DNA from: Streptomyces sp. DT2A-34
GTDB lineage: Bacteria > Actinomycetota > Actinomycetes > Streptomycetales > Streptomycetaceae
DNA: 64,000 bases
Direction: 5' to 3'
Assembly (NCBI RefSeq): GCF_030499515.1
Contig: NZ_JASTWJ010000001.1
Location: forward strand, 5,870,001 to 5,934,000
Shown: positions 7,298 through 15,292 of the stretch, piece after piece
Layout: the number at the start of each line of letters is the position of its first letter
How positions within the stretch are numbered: position 1 is the first letter of the stretch
The notes under the pieces: model-generated
Told to the model about the DNA's origin: nothing
What the model saw: only the letters and a program-made list of their open reading frames with translations
Databases searched by the model: none
Position numbers and translations under genes: made by a program

Positions 7298-8017
7298 TCA
7301 GGCCTGGGCGAGGGCCGGCTTGCCCACCCGGAACGCGAACTGACCGCAGTACGTGAGCTTGCGCAGGTTCACCAGGGCCGTTCGGCGGCGGCCGTCCTGC
7401 GCCCACTGGTCGATCTCGGTGTTCAGCGGGGACTGTTGGTCCCAGTAGCGGCTGTACTCCGGCGGCCGGCCCAGGTAACTCCGCATGATCAGCGCCACTC
7501 CGTCGAGCGAGGGCCGGATCTCCTCCAGCGCGAGCCCCGCCTCCTCGACCAGGATCCGGAAGCCGTACGGCGTGTAGTTCCACAGGCTGAAGGAGTGGTA
7601 CGGCTCGAATTGGGATGTTGATCCGATGAAAAGACCACCGGGCGCCAGCACTCGGGCGATCTCCGCCAGCAGTTCGCGCGGGCGGGCGACGTGTTCGAAG
7701 ACCTGGTGGGAGTAGATCAGCGGAGTCGAGTCCGAGCCGAGGGGGAGGTGGACGCCGTCGTAGTGCACCACCGGGTCACCGCCGGGGGTGCGCCGGCCGG
7801 CCTCCGGCGAGTCCCGGATGTCGATCCCGACCCACCGCACCCGCGGGGCGTGCTTGCGGAAGAGCGCGGCCGACGCGCCGCGGCCGCACCCCAGATCGAC
7901 GACCAGGCCGGGTGCGCCGGGTGCGCCCATCACCTCGTCGACGTAGTAGCGCGAGGTGACCTGACGGGCGTGGTCGTCGGGGATGCAGTCCCGCATGAGG
8001 TCCCAGAGGGTGGCCAT
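7298..8017 (-). CDS. Class I SAM-dependent methyltransferase
   Basis: A 239-residue enzyme with a Rossmann-fold methyltransferase core: motif I VVDLGCGRGASAALFR (about residues 39-54), the acidic strand-2 end WVGIDIRDS, and motif post-I/IV IYSHQVFEHVARPRELLAEI with RVLAPGGLFIGS. This is the Methyltransf_11 pattern shared with ubiquinone and glycolipid methyltransferases. The substrate is unknown. The upstream metallophosphoesterase gene ends 25 bp before the start, so the two are probably cotranscribed. Confidence 0.85.
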   Translation of the reverse strand: MATLWDLMRDCIPDDHARQVTSRYYVDEVMGAPGAPGLVVDLGCGRGASAALFRKHAPRVRWVGIDIRDSPEAGRRTPGGDPVVHYDGVHLPLGSDSTPLIYSHQVFEHVARPRELLAEIARVLAPGGLFIGSTSQFEPYHSFSLWNYTPYGFRILVEEAGLALEEIRPSLDGVALIMRSYLGRPPEYSRYWDQQSPLNTEIDQWAQDGRRRTALVNLRKLTYCGQFAFRVGKPALAQA

Positions 8018-8042
8018 GCTTCGATGCTACGGACACTCGCTG

Positions 8043-9539
8043 TTACGTGCGATTCACGCCCTGTGAAACCGTGACGCCCGACAGGTCGTGCGAGGTCACG
8101 CTGTTGCGGTCGGTGACCGACCGGCCCAGGGCATGGTGCGGCCAAAGCCCCGCGGCCACCCGGCGGCTGCGCTCGCTCCACTGCCGGGCCGCCAGGTCAC
8201 CGGACTTGTAGTGGTTGAGGGCGTAGCCGCCGGAGTGGATGCGCAGCAGGGTGAAACCGCCGGGGTACTCCTTGGCGGCGGCGACCTCCTGCTGGGTGAC
8301 GTGCGGGGCCCGCGTCAGCACGGTGCGCTTGTTGCGGTGCGTGTGGCCCGCGTGGTGGAGGAAGACGCCGGGTGCGGACGCGTAGGCGTCCACGACGGCG
8401 CGGGCCTGGCGGCGCTCCAGGCACTGGCCGCGGGTCACCGGGAAGACGGAGTCCCGCACCGTCAGCGGATGGTGGCCGAACACCAGCGTCGGCTGGTCCG
8501 GTGCTTCCCTCAACCGCGCCCGGAACCAAGCCAGTTGCTCGGCCCCGAGCCCGCCCGCGTCGGCGCCGTTGCCGGTCTTGACGTAGGTGTCGAGGCCGAT
8601 GATCCGCAGCCCGCCGAGGTCACGGGCGAAGTACCCCGGCCCGTCGTCGCCACCGCCGCCCCCCGGGAACGCGGTACGGAAGACGCCGGCGTCCTGGGAA
8701 CGGTCGTGGTTGCCGCGTACGACGAAGTAGTCCTGCCCGTGCGTGCCGAAGCCGTCCAGGATCCGCCGGGCCTCGCGCAGGTCGTGAGCGGCTCCGCCGG
8801 CCGAGATGTCGCCCCCGGCCAGCAGCAGGTCCGCCCCGCGCCGCCGGGCCTCCTCGACCAGGGCGCGGCTCATCAGCTCCGGATAGGGCGCTCGCCCCGG
8901 CAGTTGCGGCACCCCGCGCAGCAGGGGCAGGCCGCCGACCAGGCCCGCGGTGGTCTCGCCGAGGTGCAGGTCGTTGCAGAGCGCGACCGACAGCAGGTGC
9001 CGGCCGGGCGGGGGCTGCGGGGTGGTGAAGGAGTACGGCCCGCCGCCCGAACCGAACCCGAACGTCGACGTGCCCACGGCGTTGCCGCGCACCAGGTGCA
9101 GCGGGGTGGGTGTGGCGGCCACGCCCCGTGAGCGGGCCTGGTAGTAGTACGTCTGCCCCGGCTCCAGGTCGGTCAGCTCGACCTGGTGGTGGGCGGTCGG
9201 CCGGCCCTCGGACGCGGTGCGGTTGAGCCGGGAGGGGTGGGTGCCGTAGACGACCTCGCCCTCGGTGATCGCCGGGAGGGGGTGACCCAGGCCGTCGTCG
9301 GTGCCGGGGATGCCGGTGTACCAGGTGATGACGGCGGTGTCCTCGGTGAGGGTGACCAGTTCCAGATTGACGGCGGCCAGGTCGTCGGGGTGGTGGGAGC
9401 GCGCCCGCTGCATGGCGGCCGAGGCCGTCCGCAGCAGGGCAGGGGCGAGGCGCGCGCCGGAGCGCAGCACCTCGCAGGGGCCGGGGAAGGCCGACAGTGC
9501 TGCGAGAGCGGGGAGGTGGGCGGAGAAGCAGCAGCGCAT
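8043..9539 (-). CDS. Metallophosphoesterase with N-terminal fibronectin-III-like domain
   Basis: A protein of up to 498 residues. Residues about 50-190 resemble the FN3-like domain of purple acid phosphatases (NLELVTLTEDTAVITWYTG, then LTDLEPGQTYYYQARS). The calcineurin-like core follows with the metal-binding series CNDLHLGE, GGDIS, VRGNHDRS, FGHHPL and HAGHTHR, so a two-metal active site is intact. No convincing signal peptide is seen; the upstream residues contain several alternative starts, such as the M of MQRARSHHPDD, so the true N-terminus may be 42 codons later. The substrate is unknown, perhaps phosphomonoesters or diesters. Confidence 0.85.
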   Translation of the reverse strand: MRCCFSAHLPALAALSAFPGPCEVLRSGARLAPALLRTASAAMQRARSHHPDDLAAVNLELVTLTEDTAVITWYTGIPGTDDGLGHPLPAITEGEVVYGTHPSRLNRTASEGRPTAHHQVELTDLEPGQTYYYQARSRGVAATPTPLHLVRGNAVGTSTFGFGSGGGPYSFTTPQPPPGRHLLSVALCNDLHLGETTAGLVGGLPLLRGVPQLPGRAPYPELMSRALVEEARRRGADLLLAGGDISAGGAAHDLREARRILDGFGTHGQDYFVVRGNHDRSQDAGVFRTAFPGGGGGDDGPGYFARDLGGLRIIGLDTYVKTGNGADAGGLGAEQLAWFRARLREAPDQPTLVFGHHPLTVRDSVFPVTRGQCLERRQARAVVDAYASAPGVFLHHAGHTHRNKRTVLTRAPHVTQQEVAAAKEYPGGFTLLRIHSGGYALNHYKSGDLAARQWSERSRRVAAGLWPHHALGRSVTDRNSVTSHDLSGVTVSQGVNRT

Positions 9540-9904
9540 GTCCCTCGATGTGGCCCGGAGCGGTGAACGGGGGAGGCGGCGTTGGCGGCTGGGCCAGGGC
9601 CGGCGCGCGACATCTCCGTGGAATGCGACATCTCCATGGAAGCAGGGCGGAGCCGGTCACCGAAGCGAGTGTGCCGAGTCTCACTGATCCCGAGTTGCGG
9701 TCTTTGCTCCGGCACCAAGCGCTCCGCCGGCTGTGTCGGTATGCGGCTCCACCGGGGGCCGCGATGGCCGCTCGGTGGTCTGCGGTGCCGTCGTGGCTGG
9801 TCGCGAGCCCGGTCGGCGCAGACGGCTTTCGCTTACGGCACCACGGGCCGTTCGCTCCGGAACTACGATCGGACGTGCGAAGACTTCACCGAGGGGGCGG
9901 GGCA
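9540..9904. other. 365-bp gene-free spacer with repeats
   Basis: No credible gene is seen. The spacer holds an 18-bp tandem duplication (GCGACATCTCCGTGGAA at 9607-9623 and a near copy at 9625-9641) and, at 9781-9805, a 25-bp sequence found again with one mismatch at 38076-38100. It separates the divergent metallophosphoesterase and small membrane-protein genes and must contain their promoters. Confidence 0.6.
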
Positions 9905-10363
9905 GTGACTGCGCTGAGTGAGGGGCTGGGCGCGTCGGACGCGGGGGTCGGCGGCAGGGCGCCGCTGGACGCCGACCGGATCAAGCATCTCGAATTCATC
10001 CAGGCGACGATCAACCGCCTGGGCACCAACTCGTTTCTCGTCAAGGGCTGGGCGCTGACCCTGGCCGCCGGTCTGCTGGCGCTCTCCGCCAGTCGGCTCA
10101 ACTGGCAGCTCGCGGCCGTCGGCGTGGTGCCGCTCCTCTGCTTCTGGTACCTGGACTGCTTCTTCCTGCGCCAGGAACGGGCCTTCCGCCGGCTCTACGA
10201 CGCCGCGCGGGTCCCCGACAGCACGGTCGAGGTGCTGTCCATGAACGTGGCGCCGTACCTTGCGCGGATGCCCTGGCCGGAGGTCTGGATCACGCCGACG
10301 TTACTGCTGTTCTACGCGCCCTTGCTGCTGGCCGACCTCGCGCTGGTCGTCATCGCGTTGTGA
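9905..10363 (+). CDS. Small multi-pass membrane protein, TIR-neighbour family
   Basis: A 152-residue protein from GTG 9905. A soluble N-terminus of about 45 residues carries KHLEFIQATINRLGTNSFLV, then KGWALTLAAG leads into two close helices (about 46-62 and 67-87). A cytoplasmic segment FFLRQERAFRRLYDAAR follows, and a final hydrophobic stretch (127-150). The pattern LEFIQ...N-SF..KGW...T and FW-LD-FF..QER.FR.LY recurs in small membrane proteins that I recall beside TIR-domain genes in diverse bacteria. Here a TIR gene lies 530 bp downstream on the same strand. No function is established; participation in a TIR-based defence or stress module is an inference. Confidence 0.75.
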   Translation: MTALSEGLGASDAGVGGRAPLDADRIKHLEFIQATINRLGTNSFLVKGWALTLAAGLLALSASRLNWQLAAVGVVPLLCFWYLDCFFLRQERAFRRLYDAARVPDSTVEVLSMNVAPYLARMPWPEVWITPTLLLFYAPLLLADLALVVIAL

Positions 10364-10387
10364 GGTACCCGTCCAGCCCGGGGTCGG

Positions 10388-10409
10388 AGGGGCGGAGCCC
10401 CTTCAGGAT
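10388..10409. repeat. Dispersed intergenic repeat, copy A
   Basis: AGGGGCGGAGCCCCTTCAGG and two more bases, containing the hairpin GGGGC-GGA-GCCCC, recurs with one mismatch at 43636-43657. This resembles the abundant intergenic repeat of Streptomyces chromosomes. It overlaps the shared 3' zone of the membrane-protein and HIT genes and could act as a terminator. Confidence 0.65.
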
Positions 10410-10861
10410 TCCCGCCCCGGAACCCGGACCGCCGCCGAAACGCGGGCGGCGAGCGCAGCGGTTGCCGCGTCGTCCTCCTCCCGGAAACCCCCGCCCTTCG
10501 GCGGCCAGATGGGCCCCATCGCATCCCCGGGCCGGCGCGGCACGAGGTGCACATGGGTGTGGAACACGGACTGCGAGGCCACCGCGCCCGCGGAGTTGAT
10601 GACGTTCATGCCGTCGGGTTCGAGGACCGCCCGCAGCGCCCTGCCCACCACCGTCACGGTGTGGAACAGGCGTTGGACCTCCGCCTCGTCCATCGCCCAC
10701 AGGTCCGCCGTATGCGCCCGGGGCACCACCAGCGTGTGCCCGCGCGTCGCGGGCGCCAGCGGAAAGAAGGCGAGGGTGTGCGCGTCCTCGTACACCACCC
10801 GCGCGTGGCCGGTGCCGGCGACGATCTCGCAGAAGGCGCAAGCCTGTTCACGGGCGTCCAT
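10403..10861 (-). CDS. HIT-family nucleotide hydrolase
   Basis: A 152-residue protein with the histidine-triad motif HTHVHLVPR in its C-terminal third and the family N-terminal pattern CAFCEIVAG...ARVVYEDAHTLAFFPLAPATRGHTLVVPRAHT. HIT hydrolases split nucleoside phosphoramidates or dinucleotides such as AMP-NH2 or Ap4A. ATG 10861 is chosen for the GGAAGG just upstream. The gene is divergent from the TIR gene with only 31 bp between start codons, and convergent to the small membrane protein, so it is wedged inside that pair. A link to nucleotide turnover by the TIR protein is speculative. Confidence 0.88.
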   Translation of the reverse strand: MDAREQACAFCEIVAGTGHARVVYEDAHTLAFFPLAPATRGHTLVVPRAHTADLWAMDEAEVQRLFHTVTVVGRALRAVLEPDGMNVINSAGAVASQSVFHTHVHLVPRRPGDAMGPIWPPKGGGFREEDDAATAALAARVSAAVRVPGRES

Positions 10862-10892
10862 GGACCTTCCCTGTCGCTCTAGGGTGTGCGGC

Positions 10893-12362
10893 GTGGGCGG
10901 CATCTTCATCAACTACCGCAGGGGCGATCACGAAGACGTCGTGCGGGAACTGTACGACCGGCTCGAACAGCACTTCGGCGAGGACCAGGTCTTCCGGGAC
11001 GTCGCGTCCATCGTGCCGGGACAGCGCTACCCGGACACGCTGCGGGAGCGCGTGGCGGACTGCGAGGTGCTGCTCGTGGTCGTGCACCGGGGCTGGCTCG
11101 CATCGCGGGGCCCGTCCGGCGGGCTGCGGCTGGACGACGAGGCGGACTGGGTCCGCAGGGAGATCGACCAGGCGCTGCACACCGGCAAGACCGTCGTCCC
11201 CCTGCTGCTGGACGGCGCCGCCCCGCCGAGACCGGACCAACTCCCGCACCCCATCCGCGAACTGGCCCACCGCAACGCCCAGTCACTGCGCGCGGCCCGC
11301 TTCGAGGACGACCTGGCGGAACTGATCGCCGTACTGGAGACCGAGGTCACCCGAACCTGGACCCACGTCCCGCCGCCCCCGCCGGGACACCGGCCGGGAC
11401 GGTGGCTCGGCGTCCTCACCGCGCTGCCGGCCGGCGCGGCACTGGTCGGGGTCCCCGCGCTGGCGAGGGACGACGACTGGGCGCGCGGGGACGGCCTGCC
11501 ATGGACCCTGCACGCCGCCCTGGGAGGCTGCCTGCTGCTGTGCGCGCCGCTCATCGCGGTCGCCGTCGGCCGCTTCCTGCTCCGCCGCCCCATCGACAGC
11601 TGGGAACGCGACCTGCACGCGGTCAAGCACCAGACGTACATCCGGCAGACCTGGCCGATGGGCGCGGGGCTGGTGCTCATCGGGCTGTTCCCGGCGCTGC
11701 AGATGTGGGGTGACAAGGGCATGTGGGGTTCCCTGGCCCTGCTGCTGGTCATGGGCCTCGCCGTCGCGCACACGGCCGCCACCCACATCCGCCTCAAGCG
11801 GCGCGACGCCGACCTGTGGGCCCGCTGGCCGCAGGGCCTGCCGGACCGGGTGACCCGGCCGGTGCTGCGCCGGGCGATCGCCCGGCTGGAGCTCCGCCTG
11901 GCCGAGTCGCGGCCGCCGCTCTCCCGCGAGCAGCGGGAGAAGGCCGACTGGGAGCTGGAGGACATGCGCGGGGCGCTCGGGCGGCTCGCGGACGAGGCGC
12001 GGCGCTCCCGGCTGAGGTGGCTGTGCCAGGACCACCCCTGGATCCTCAGCGGCTACTGCGTGGGGCTGGCCCTGGTCACTGCCCTGGCCGTGGCGTCCGG
12101 GCTCGCCTTCGACGCGGCGGGGGAGGGCAGGCCGCGCGTCCACCTCACGCTGGCGGTCGTGGTCCTGGTCGGCGCGGCCCTGGCGCTGGCCACCATGGAA
12201 CTCGCGCTGCGCCACCAGCGCCGGCTGCGCACCGACCTGGTGACCGAGGCCGCCGAGCGGATCGCCCTGCTCGCCGACCGGGTGACCGCCCTCAGCGCCC
12301 CCGCCCGCACCAGGCGCCCCGCCCCGGCCCCGCGGCCCGAGGAGTTCGCCGAGCCCGACTAG
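10893..12362 (+). CDS. TIR-domain protein with six transmembrane helices
   Basis: A 489-residue protein from GTG 10893. Residues 2-153 form a TIR domain: GGIFINYRRGDHEDVVREL (strand A and BB loop region), QVFRDVASIVPGQRY, CEVLLVVVHRGWL, and the helix DWVRREIDQAL, in which E90 sits where NAD-cleaving TIR enzymes carry their catalytic glutamate. Six hydrophobic helices follow (about 171-190, 206-229, 254-272, 278-297, 383-405, 417-438), with a basic, charged cytoplasmic segment at 298-380. Bacterial TIR domains deplete NAD or make cyclic-ADP-ribose signals in anti-phage systems. Fusion to a membrane domain suggests a membrane-tethered NADase or sensor. The phage-defence role is inferred. Confidence 0.88.
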   Translation: MGGIFINYRRGDHEDVVRELYDRLEQHFGEDQVFRDVASIVPGQRYPDTLRERVADCEVLLVVVHRGWLASRGPSGGLRLDDEADWVRREIDQALHTGKTVVPLLLDGAAPPRPDQLPHPIRELAHRNAQSLRAARFEDDLAELIAVLETEVTRTWTHVPPPPPGHRPGRWLGVLTALPAGAALVGVPALARDDDWARGDGLPWTLHAALGGCLLLCAPLIAVAVGRFLLRRPIDSWERDLHAVKHQTYIRQTWPMGAGLVLIGLFPALQMWGDKGMWGSLALLLVMGLAVAHTAATHIRLKRRDADLWARWPQGLPDRVTRPVLRRAIARLELRLAESRPPLSREQREKADWELEDMRGALGRLADEARRSRLRWLCQDHPWILSGYCVGLALVTALAVASGLAFDAAGEGRPRVHLTLAVVVLVGAALALATMELALRHQRRLRTDLVTEAAERIALLADRVTALSAPARTRRPAPAPRPEEFAEPD

Positions 12363-12434
12363 GCGCCGAGCCCGACTAGTCGGCGGGCCCTTCCGAGGCG
12401 CACCCTGGAAGCAGAACTTCCGGAGGTGATCGTC

Positions 12435-12710
12435 ATGATGCACACCGCAGTGGGATGGCATGTCGAGCTGGAGTTCCAGGAGGACGACACGCACACCAGG
12501 GCGGTCGCGATGGTGCGGCTCCCCGACGGCACCGAGGTACGGGCCCACGGGCACGCCTCACGGCACCACACGGACGCGAATCAGCCACGCGTCGGTGAGG
12601 AGATCGCCGGTGCCCGCGCGCTGAACGAGCTGGCGATGCAGATGCTCACCAAGGCACACGGGGAGATCGACCAGGCGTCGGGACGCACGTCGCACCCGAT
12701 CCACGTCTGA
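12435..12710 (+). CDS. DUF1876-family small protein
   Basis: A 91-residue soluble protein (GWHVELEFQEDDTHTRAVAM, then VRAHGHASRHHTDANQPRVG and IAGARALNELAMQML). This matches the DUF1876 family, short actinobacterial proteins resembling dsRNA-binding-fold small proteins, of unknown function and often stress-linked. ATG 12435 lies 8 nt after GGAGG; the GTG overlapping that site is unlikely as start. A 15-bp direct repeat (GCCGAGCCCGACTAG) at the 3' end of the preceding TIR gene lies just upstream. Confidence 0.82.
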   Translation: MMHTAVGWHVELEFQEDDTHTRAVAMVRLPDGTEVRAHGHASRHHTDANQPRVGEEIAGARALNELAMQMLTKAHGEIDQASGRTSHPIHV

Positions 12711-12766
12711 ACCGAATCGTCTGAAGCGAATCGTCCGAAGCGAATCGTCTGAAGCGAATCGTCCGA
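12711..12766. repeat. 14-bp tandem repeat, four copies
   Basis: Four 14-bp units (AGCGAATCGTCCGA and AGCGAATCGTCTGA alternating, the first starting ACC) occupy the space between the convergent DUF1876 and serine-hydrolase genes. T and C alternate at one position, so the higher-order period is 28 bp. No hairpin terminator is evident here. Confidence 0.85.
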
Positions 12767-12774
12767 CCCGAACG

Positions 12775-13941
12775 CTACGCGAGCGCCCCGACCGCCACCC
12801 GCACCGCCCGTATCAACCCCTGCGCCCTCGGATCCGCCGTCACCGTCTTGCGGAAGCCGTTCGTCACATAGCCGAACGCGATCCCCGTCTCCGGGTCGGC
12901 GAAGCCGAGGGCGCCGCCACGGCCGGGGTGGCCGAAGGAACCCGGTCCCAGCAGGGGCGACGCAGTGCCGTGCAGCATGTAGCCGAGGCCGAAGCGGGTG
13001 CCCACGACCAGGACGCGGTCCGGCCCCGCCGACTCCTGTGCCCGGGCCAGCTCCACCGTCGCCGGGTCGAAGAGCCGGACGCCGTCGACCTCGCCGATCA
13101 GCGCCGCGTAGAAGCGGGCCAGTCCGTCGGCCGTCGCGATGCCGTTCGTCGCGGGGAGGGCGGCGGCACGGTACGCGGGGGCGTTCTGGTCGGGGAACGG
13201 GGTGATCGCGGCGAACGCGCGGCGGGTGAGGGAGTCCGGGTCGCCGTAGGCCTCGGTGACCGACCGCTTCGGGCGCGACCGCAGCCCACCCACCGGTTCG
13301 GGACCGTCGACCCGGCCGGTACGACCGACCCGTCCCGCCTCCGACTCCGGCAGCCCCATCCACAGGTCCAGGCCCAGCGGCCCGGCGACCTCCGCCGCGA
13401 GCCACTCGCCGGCCCAGCGCCCCGTCACCCGCCGCACCAGCTCGTCCAGCAGCCAGCCGTACGTCAGCGCGTGATAGCCGTGGTCGGTGCCCGGCTCCCA
13501 CGCGGGCGCCTGCCCGGCCACCGCCTCGGGGCCGCGGTGCGGGTCCAGTGCCTCCTCGGGCGTGAGCGGGCGGTCGAGCACCGGGAGCCCGGCGCGATGG
13601 TTCAGCACATGCCGGACCAGCAGCCGCTCCTTGCCGTGCGCCTTGAACTCCGGCCAGTACTCGCCGACCGGCGCGTCCAGGTCCAGCTCCCCGCGCTGGT
13701 GCAGGAGGAGGAGTACGGCGGCGGCGACGCCCTTGGTCGCCGAGCGCACGACCTGCGCGGTGCCGCGCTGCCAGGGATCCTCGCCGTCCACATCCCTGGT
13801 ACCGGCCCACAGGTCGACGACCTTGCGCCCCTCCCGGTACACGGCGACGGCCGCGCCCCGCTCCCCGAGCGCGGCGAAGTTCCGTACGAACGCCTCCCTG
13901 ACCGGCTCGAAGCCCTCGGCCACTGTGCCGTTCACGCCCAC
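12775..13941 (-). CDS. Serine hydrolase of the class C beta-lactamase/esterase family
   Basis: A 388-residue cytosolic enzyme with no signal peptide. The Ser-x-x-Lys nucleophile motif is SATKG (about residue 68), and a Tyr motif YHALTYG occurs near residue 155. The C-terminal third contains FGHPGRGGALGFADP, the position that replaces the KTG triad in EstB-type esterases. The family includes EstB carboxylesterases and penicillin-binding-like hydrolases. Lacking an export signal, it is more likely an esterase of small acyl compounds than a resistance beta-lactamase. Confidence 0.88.
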   Translation of the reverse strand: MGVNGTVAEGFEPVREAFVRNFAALGERGAAVAVYREGRKVVDLWAGTRDVDGEDPWQRGTAQVVRSATKGVAAAVLLLLHQRGELDLDAPVGEYWPEFKAHGKERLLVRHVLNHRAGLPVLDRPLTPEEALDPHRGPEAVAGQAPAWEPGTDHGYHALTYGWLLDELVRRVTGRWAGEWLAAEVAGPLGLDLWMGLPESEAGRVGRTGRVDGPEPVGGLRSRPKRSVTEAYGDPDSLTRRAFAAITPFPDQNAPAYRAAALPATNGIATADGLARFYAALIGEVDGVRLFDPATVELARAQESAGPDRVLVVGTRFGLGYMLHGTASPLLGPGSFGHPGRGGALGFADPETGIAFGYVTNGFRKTVTADPRAQGLIRAVRVAVGALA

Positions 13942-13976
13942 GTCCGTCTCCTCGTCCTGCCTGTGCGGGTGCCCTT

Positions 13977-14426
13977 CTACCCAAGCAGGACGGTGACGTC
14001 GATGTTCCCCCGGGTCGCGTTGGAGTACGGGCAGACCTCGTGCGCCGCGTCCACCAGCTTGGCCGCGATGCCCGCGTCCAGCACCGGCAGCGAGACGCTG
14101 AGGGCGACCGCGAGGCCGTAGCCGCGGTGCTTGTTGGGGCCGATGCCGACCTTCGCGGCGACGGTGGATCCGGTGAGGTCGTAGCCCTCGCGGTGGCCGA
14201 CGAGGATCAGCGCGTTGTGGAAGCAGGTGCTGTAGCCGGCGGCGAACAGCTGCTCGGGGTTGGTGCCGTTGCCGTCCCCGCCGAGCTCCGGGGGCATCGC
14301 GACCTTGAGGTCGATCTGGCCGTCCTGGCTGGTGACGTAGCCGTCCCGGCCGCCGTGCGCGGTGGCCTCGGCGACGTACATGATCTTCGTCGGACGGGTG
14401 TCGACGGCGGTGCCTTCGACGGTCAT
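13977..14426 (-). CDS. ohrA: Organic hydroperoxide resistance protein Ohr (OsmC superfamily)
   Basis: A 149-residue thiol peroxidase that reduces organic hydroperoxides using lipoyl-linked electrons. Both redox cysteines are visible: AAGYSTCFHNAL near residue 62 and EVCPYSNATRGNIDV near residue 127. ATG 14426 is chosen for the GGGAGGG upstream; longer versions would run through the regulatory region. The regulator gene ohrR lies 150 bp upstream on the same strand, with a dyad-symmetric element in between. Confidence 0.93.
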   Translation of the reverse strand: MTVEGTAVDTRPTKIMYVAEATAHGGRDGYVTSQDGQIDLKVAMPPELGGDGNGTNPEQLFAAGYSTCFHNALILVGHREGYDLTGSTVAAKVGIGPNKHRGYGLAVALSVSLPVLDAGIAAKLVDAAHEVCPYSNATRGNIDVTVLLG

Positions 14427-14479
14427 GGTTGGCCCTCCCCCAGGCTGTATCAATGTGCGACTCCGCCGCGCGGCGCGCA

Positions 14480-14505
14480 CAAGTACATCGTGCACAAGGT
14501 ACTTG
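14480..14505. promoter_or_regulatory. Candidate OhrR operator between ohrR and ohrA
   Basis: CAAGTAC (14480-14486) and GTACTTG (14499-14505) form an inverted repeat, and GTGCAC at 14490-14495 is an inner palindrome. MarR-type OhrR dimers bind such dyads and release DNA when their reactive cysteine is oxidised. The element lies 54-80 bp upstream of the ohrA start. Confidence 0.6.
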
Positions 14506-14576
14506 CCGGTAGGGTGCCTGCCGTTATCAGGGGGTAGCAACCGTCGGTAACCCGAGATCAGCCGATGGACCCGAGA

Positions 14577-15047
14577 TCAGCGGTTGCGGTCGGCCGCGGC
14601 CCCCGCCCTCGCCGCCAGCTGCCACAGCTCCTCGCGCAGCCGCTCCACCTCCGGGCCGCCGAGCCCGGTCGCGGCGAGCAGGGCGCCCGGCACGCGCGCC
14701 GCGCGCTCCCGCAGCTCCTGTCCCCGCCCCGTGCACGCGACCAGCACCGACCGCTCGTCGCTCGCCGCACGCTCCCGGCGGACAAGACCCGCCGCCTGAA
14801 GCCGCTTGAGCAGCGGCGACATCGTGCCGTAGTCCAGCCGCAGTGCGCCGGCCAGCTCCTTCACCGTCGTCTCGCCGCGCTCCCACAGGACCAGCAGGAC
14901 GAGGTACTGCGGGTAGGTGAGGCCGAGTTCGTCGAGAAGCGGGCGGTACGCGGCCGTCACCGCGCGCTGGGCGGCGTACAGCGCGAAGCACAGCTGCTCG
15001 TCCAGCAGCAGCGAGCCCTTGTCCGCGGTGCCCTCGTCGTTGGTCAC
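14577..15047 (-). CDS. ohrR: MarR-family peroxide sensor OhrR
   Basis: A 156-residue winged-helix regulator. The N-terminal peroxide-sensing cysteine is C20 in LLLDEQLCFALYAAQRAV, and the DNA-binding wing region reads ALRLDYGTMSPLLKRLQAAG then RRERAASDERSVLV. This matches OhrR proteins that repress ohr until organic peroxide oxidises the cysteine. GTG 15047 is chosen because sequence further upstream consists of a duplicated fragment of cbiO and a 7-bp tandem array rather than conserved coding sequence. Confidence 0.92.
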   Translation of the reverse strand: MTNDEGTADKGSLLLDEQLCFALYAAQRAVTAAYRPLLDELGLTYPQYLVLLVLWERGETTVKELAGALRLDYGTMSPLLKRLQAAGLVRRERAASDERSVLVACTGRGQELRERAARVPGALLAATGLGGPEVERLREELWQLAARAGAAADRNR

Positions 15048-15120
15048 GCGCCCATTGTCACGGACCGCGGATCGAATCCGAACGGCGGCTCCAGACGGTG
15101 GGCGCGCATCAGTCGTCGTT
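15048..15120. repeat. Duplicated 3' fragment of cbiO (degenerate copy)
   Basis: About 73 bp here match 15297-15370, the last codons of cbiO (encoding AHRLELPFGFDPRSVTMGA), with only a few substitutions. The copy is directly repeated 249 bp away and directly abuts the ohrR start codon. It is a remnant of a local duplication or of replication slippage. Confidence 0.85.
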
Positions 15121-15164
15121 CGCGGCTTGTGCGCGTGCCCGGCTCCTGGCATCAGACGTTTTCC

Positions 15165-15220
15165 ATGGCTGATGGCTGATGGCTGATGGCTGATGGCTGA
15201 TGGCTGATGGCTGATGGCTG
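15165..15220. repeat. Heptanucleotide tandem repeat (ATGGCTG x8)
   Basis: Eight perfect copies of ATGGCTG fill 15165-15220, between the degenerate cbiO fragment and the true cbiO end. A 7-bp period is prone to slippage, so copy number should vary between isolates. Its location upstream of ohrR could change promoter spacing. Confidence 0.93.
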
Positions 15221-15292
15221 CGCTGGGCGGGTCCGGGTCGATGGGCAAGGGGGCGGGGTACGCGGCTGATCCGGCGTCCTCGTCGTGATTCG

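Noticed and set aside
10260..10892. N-terminal extension of the TIR frame over the HIT gene
   Set aside because: The upstream 211 codons are antisense to the HIT gene and lack protein-like composition. A GTG with AGGG upstream fits at the TIR domain boundary.
12711..15220. Tandem arrays as possible CRISPR
   Set aside because: Units of 7 and 14 bp lack unique spacers, and no cas genes are present.
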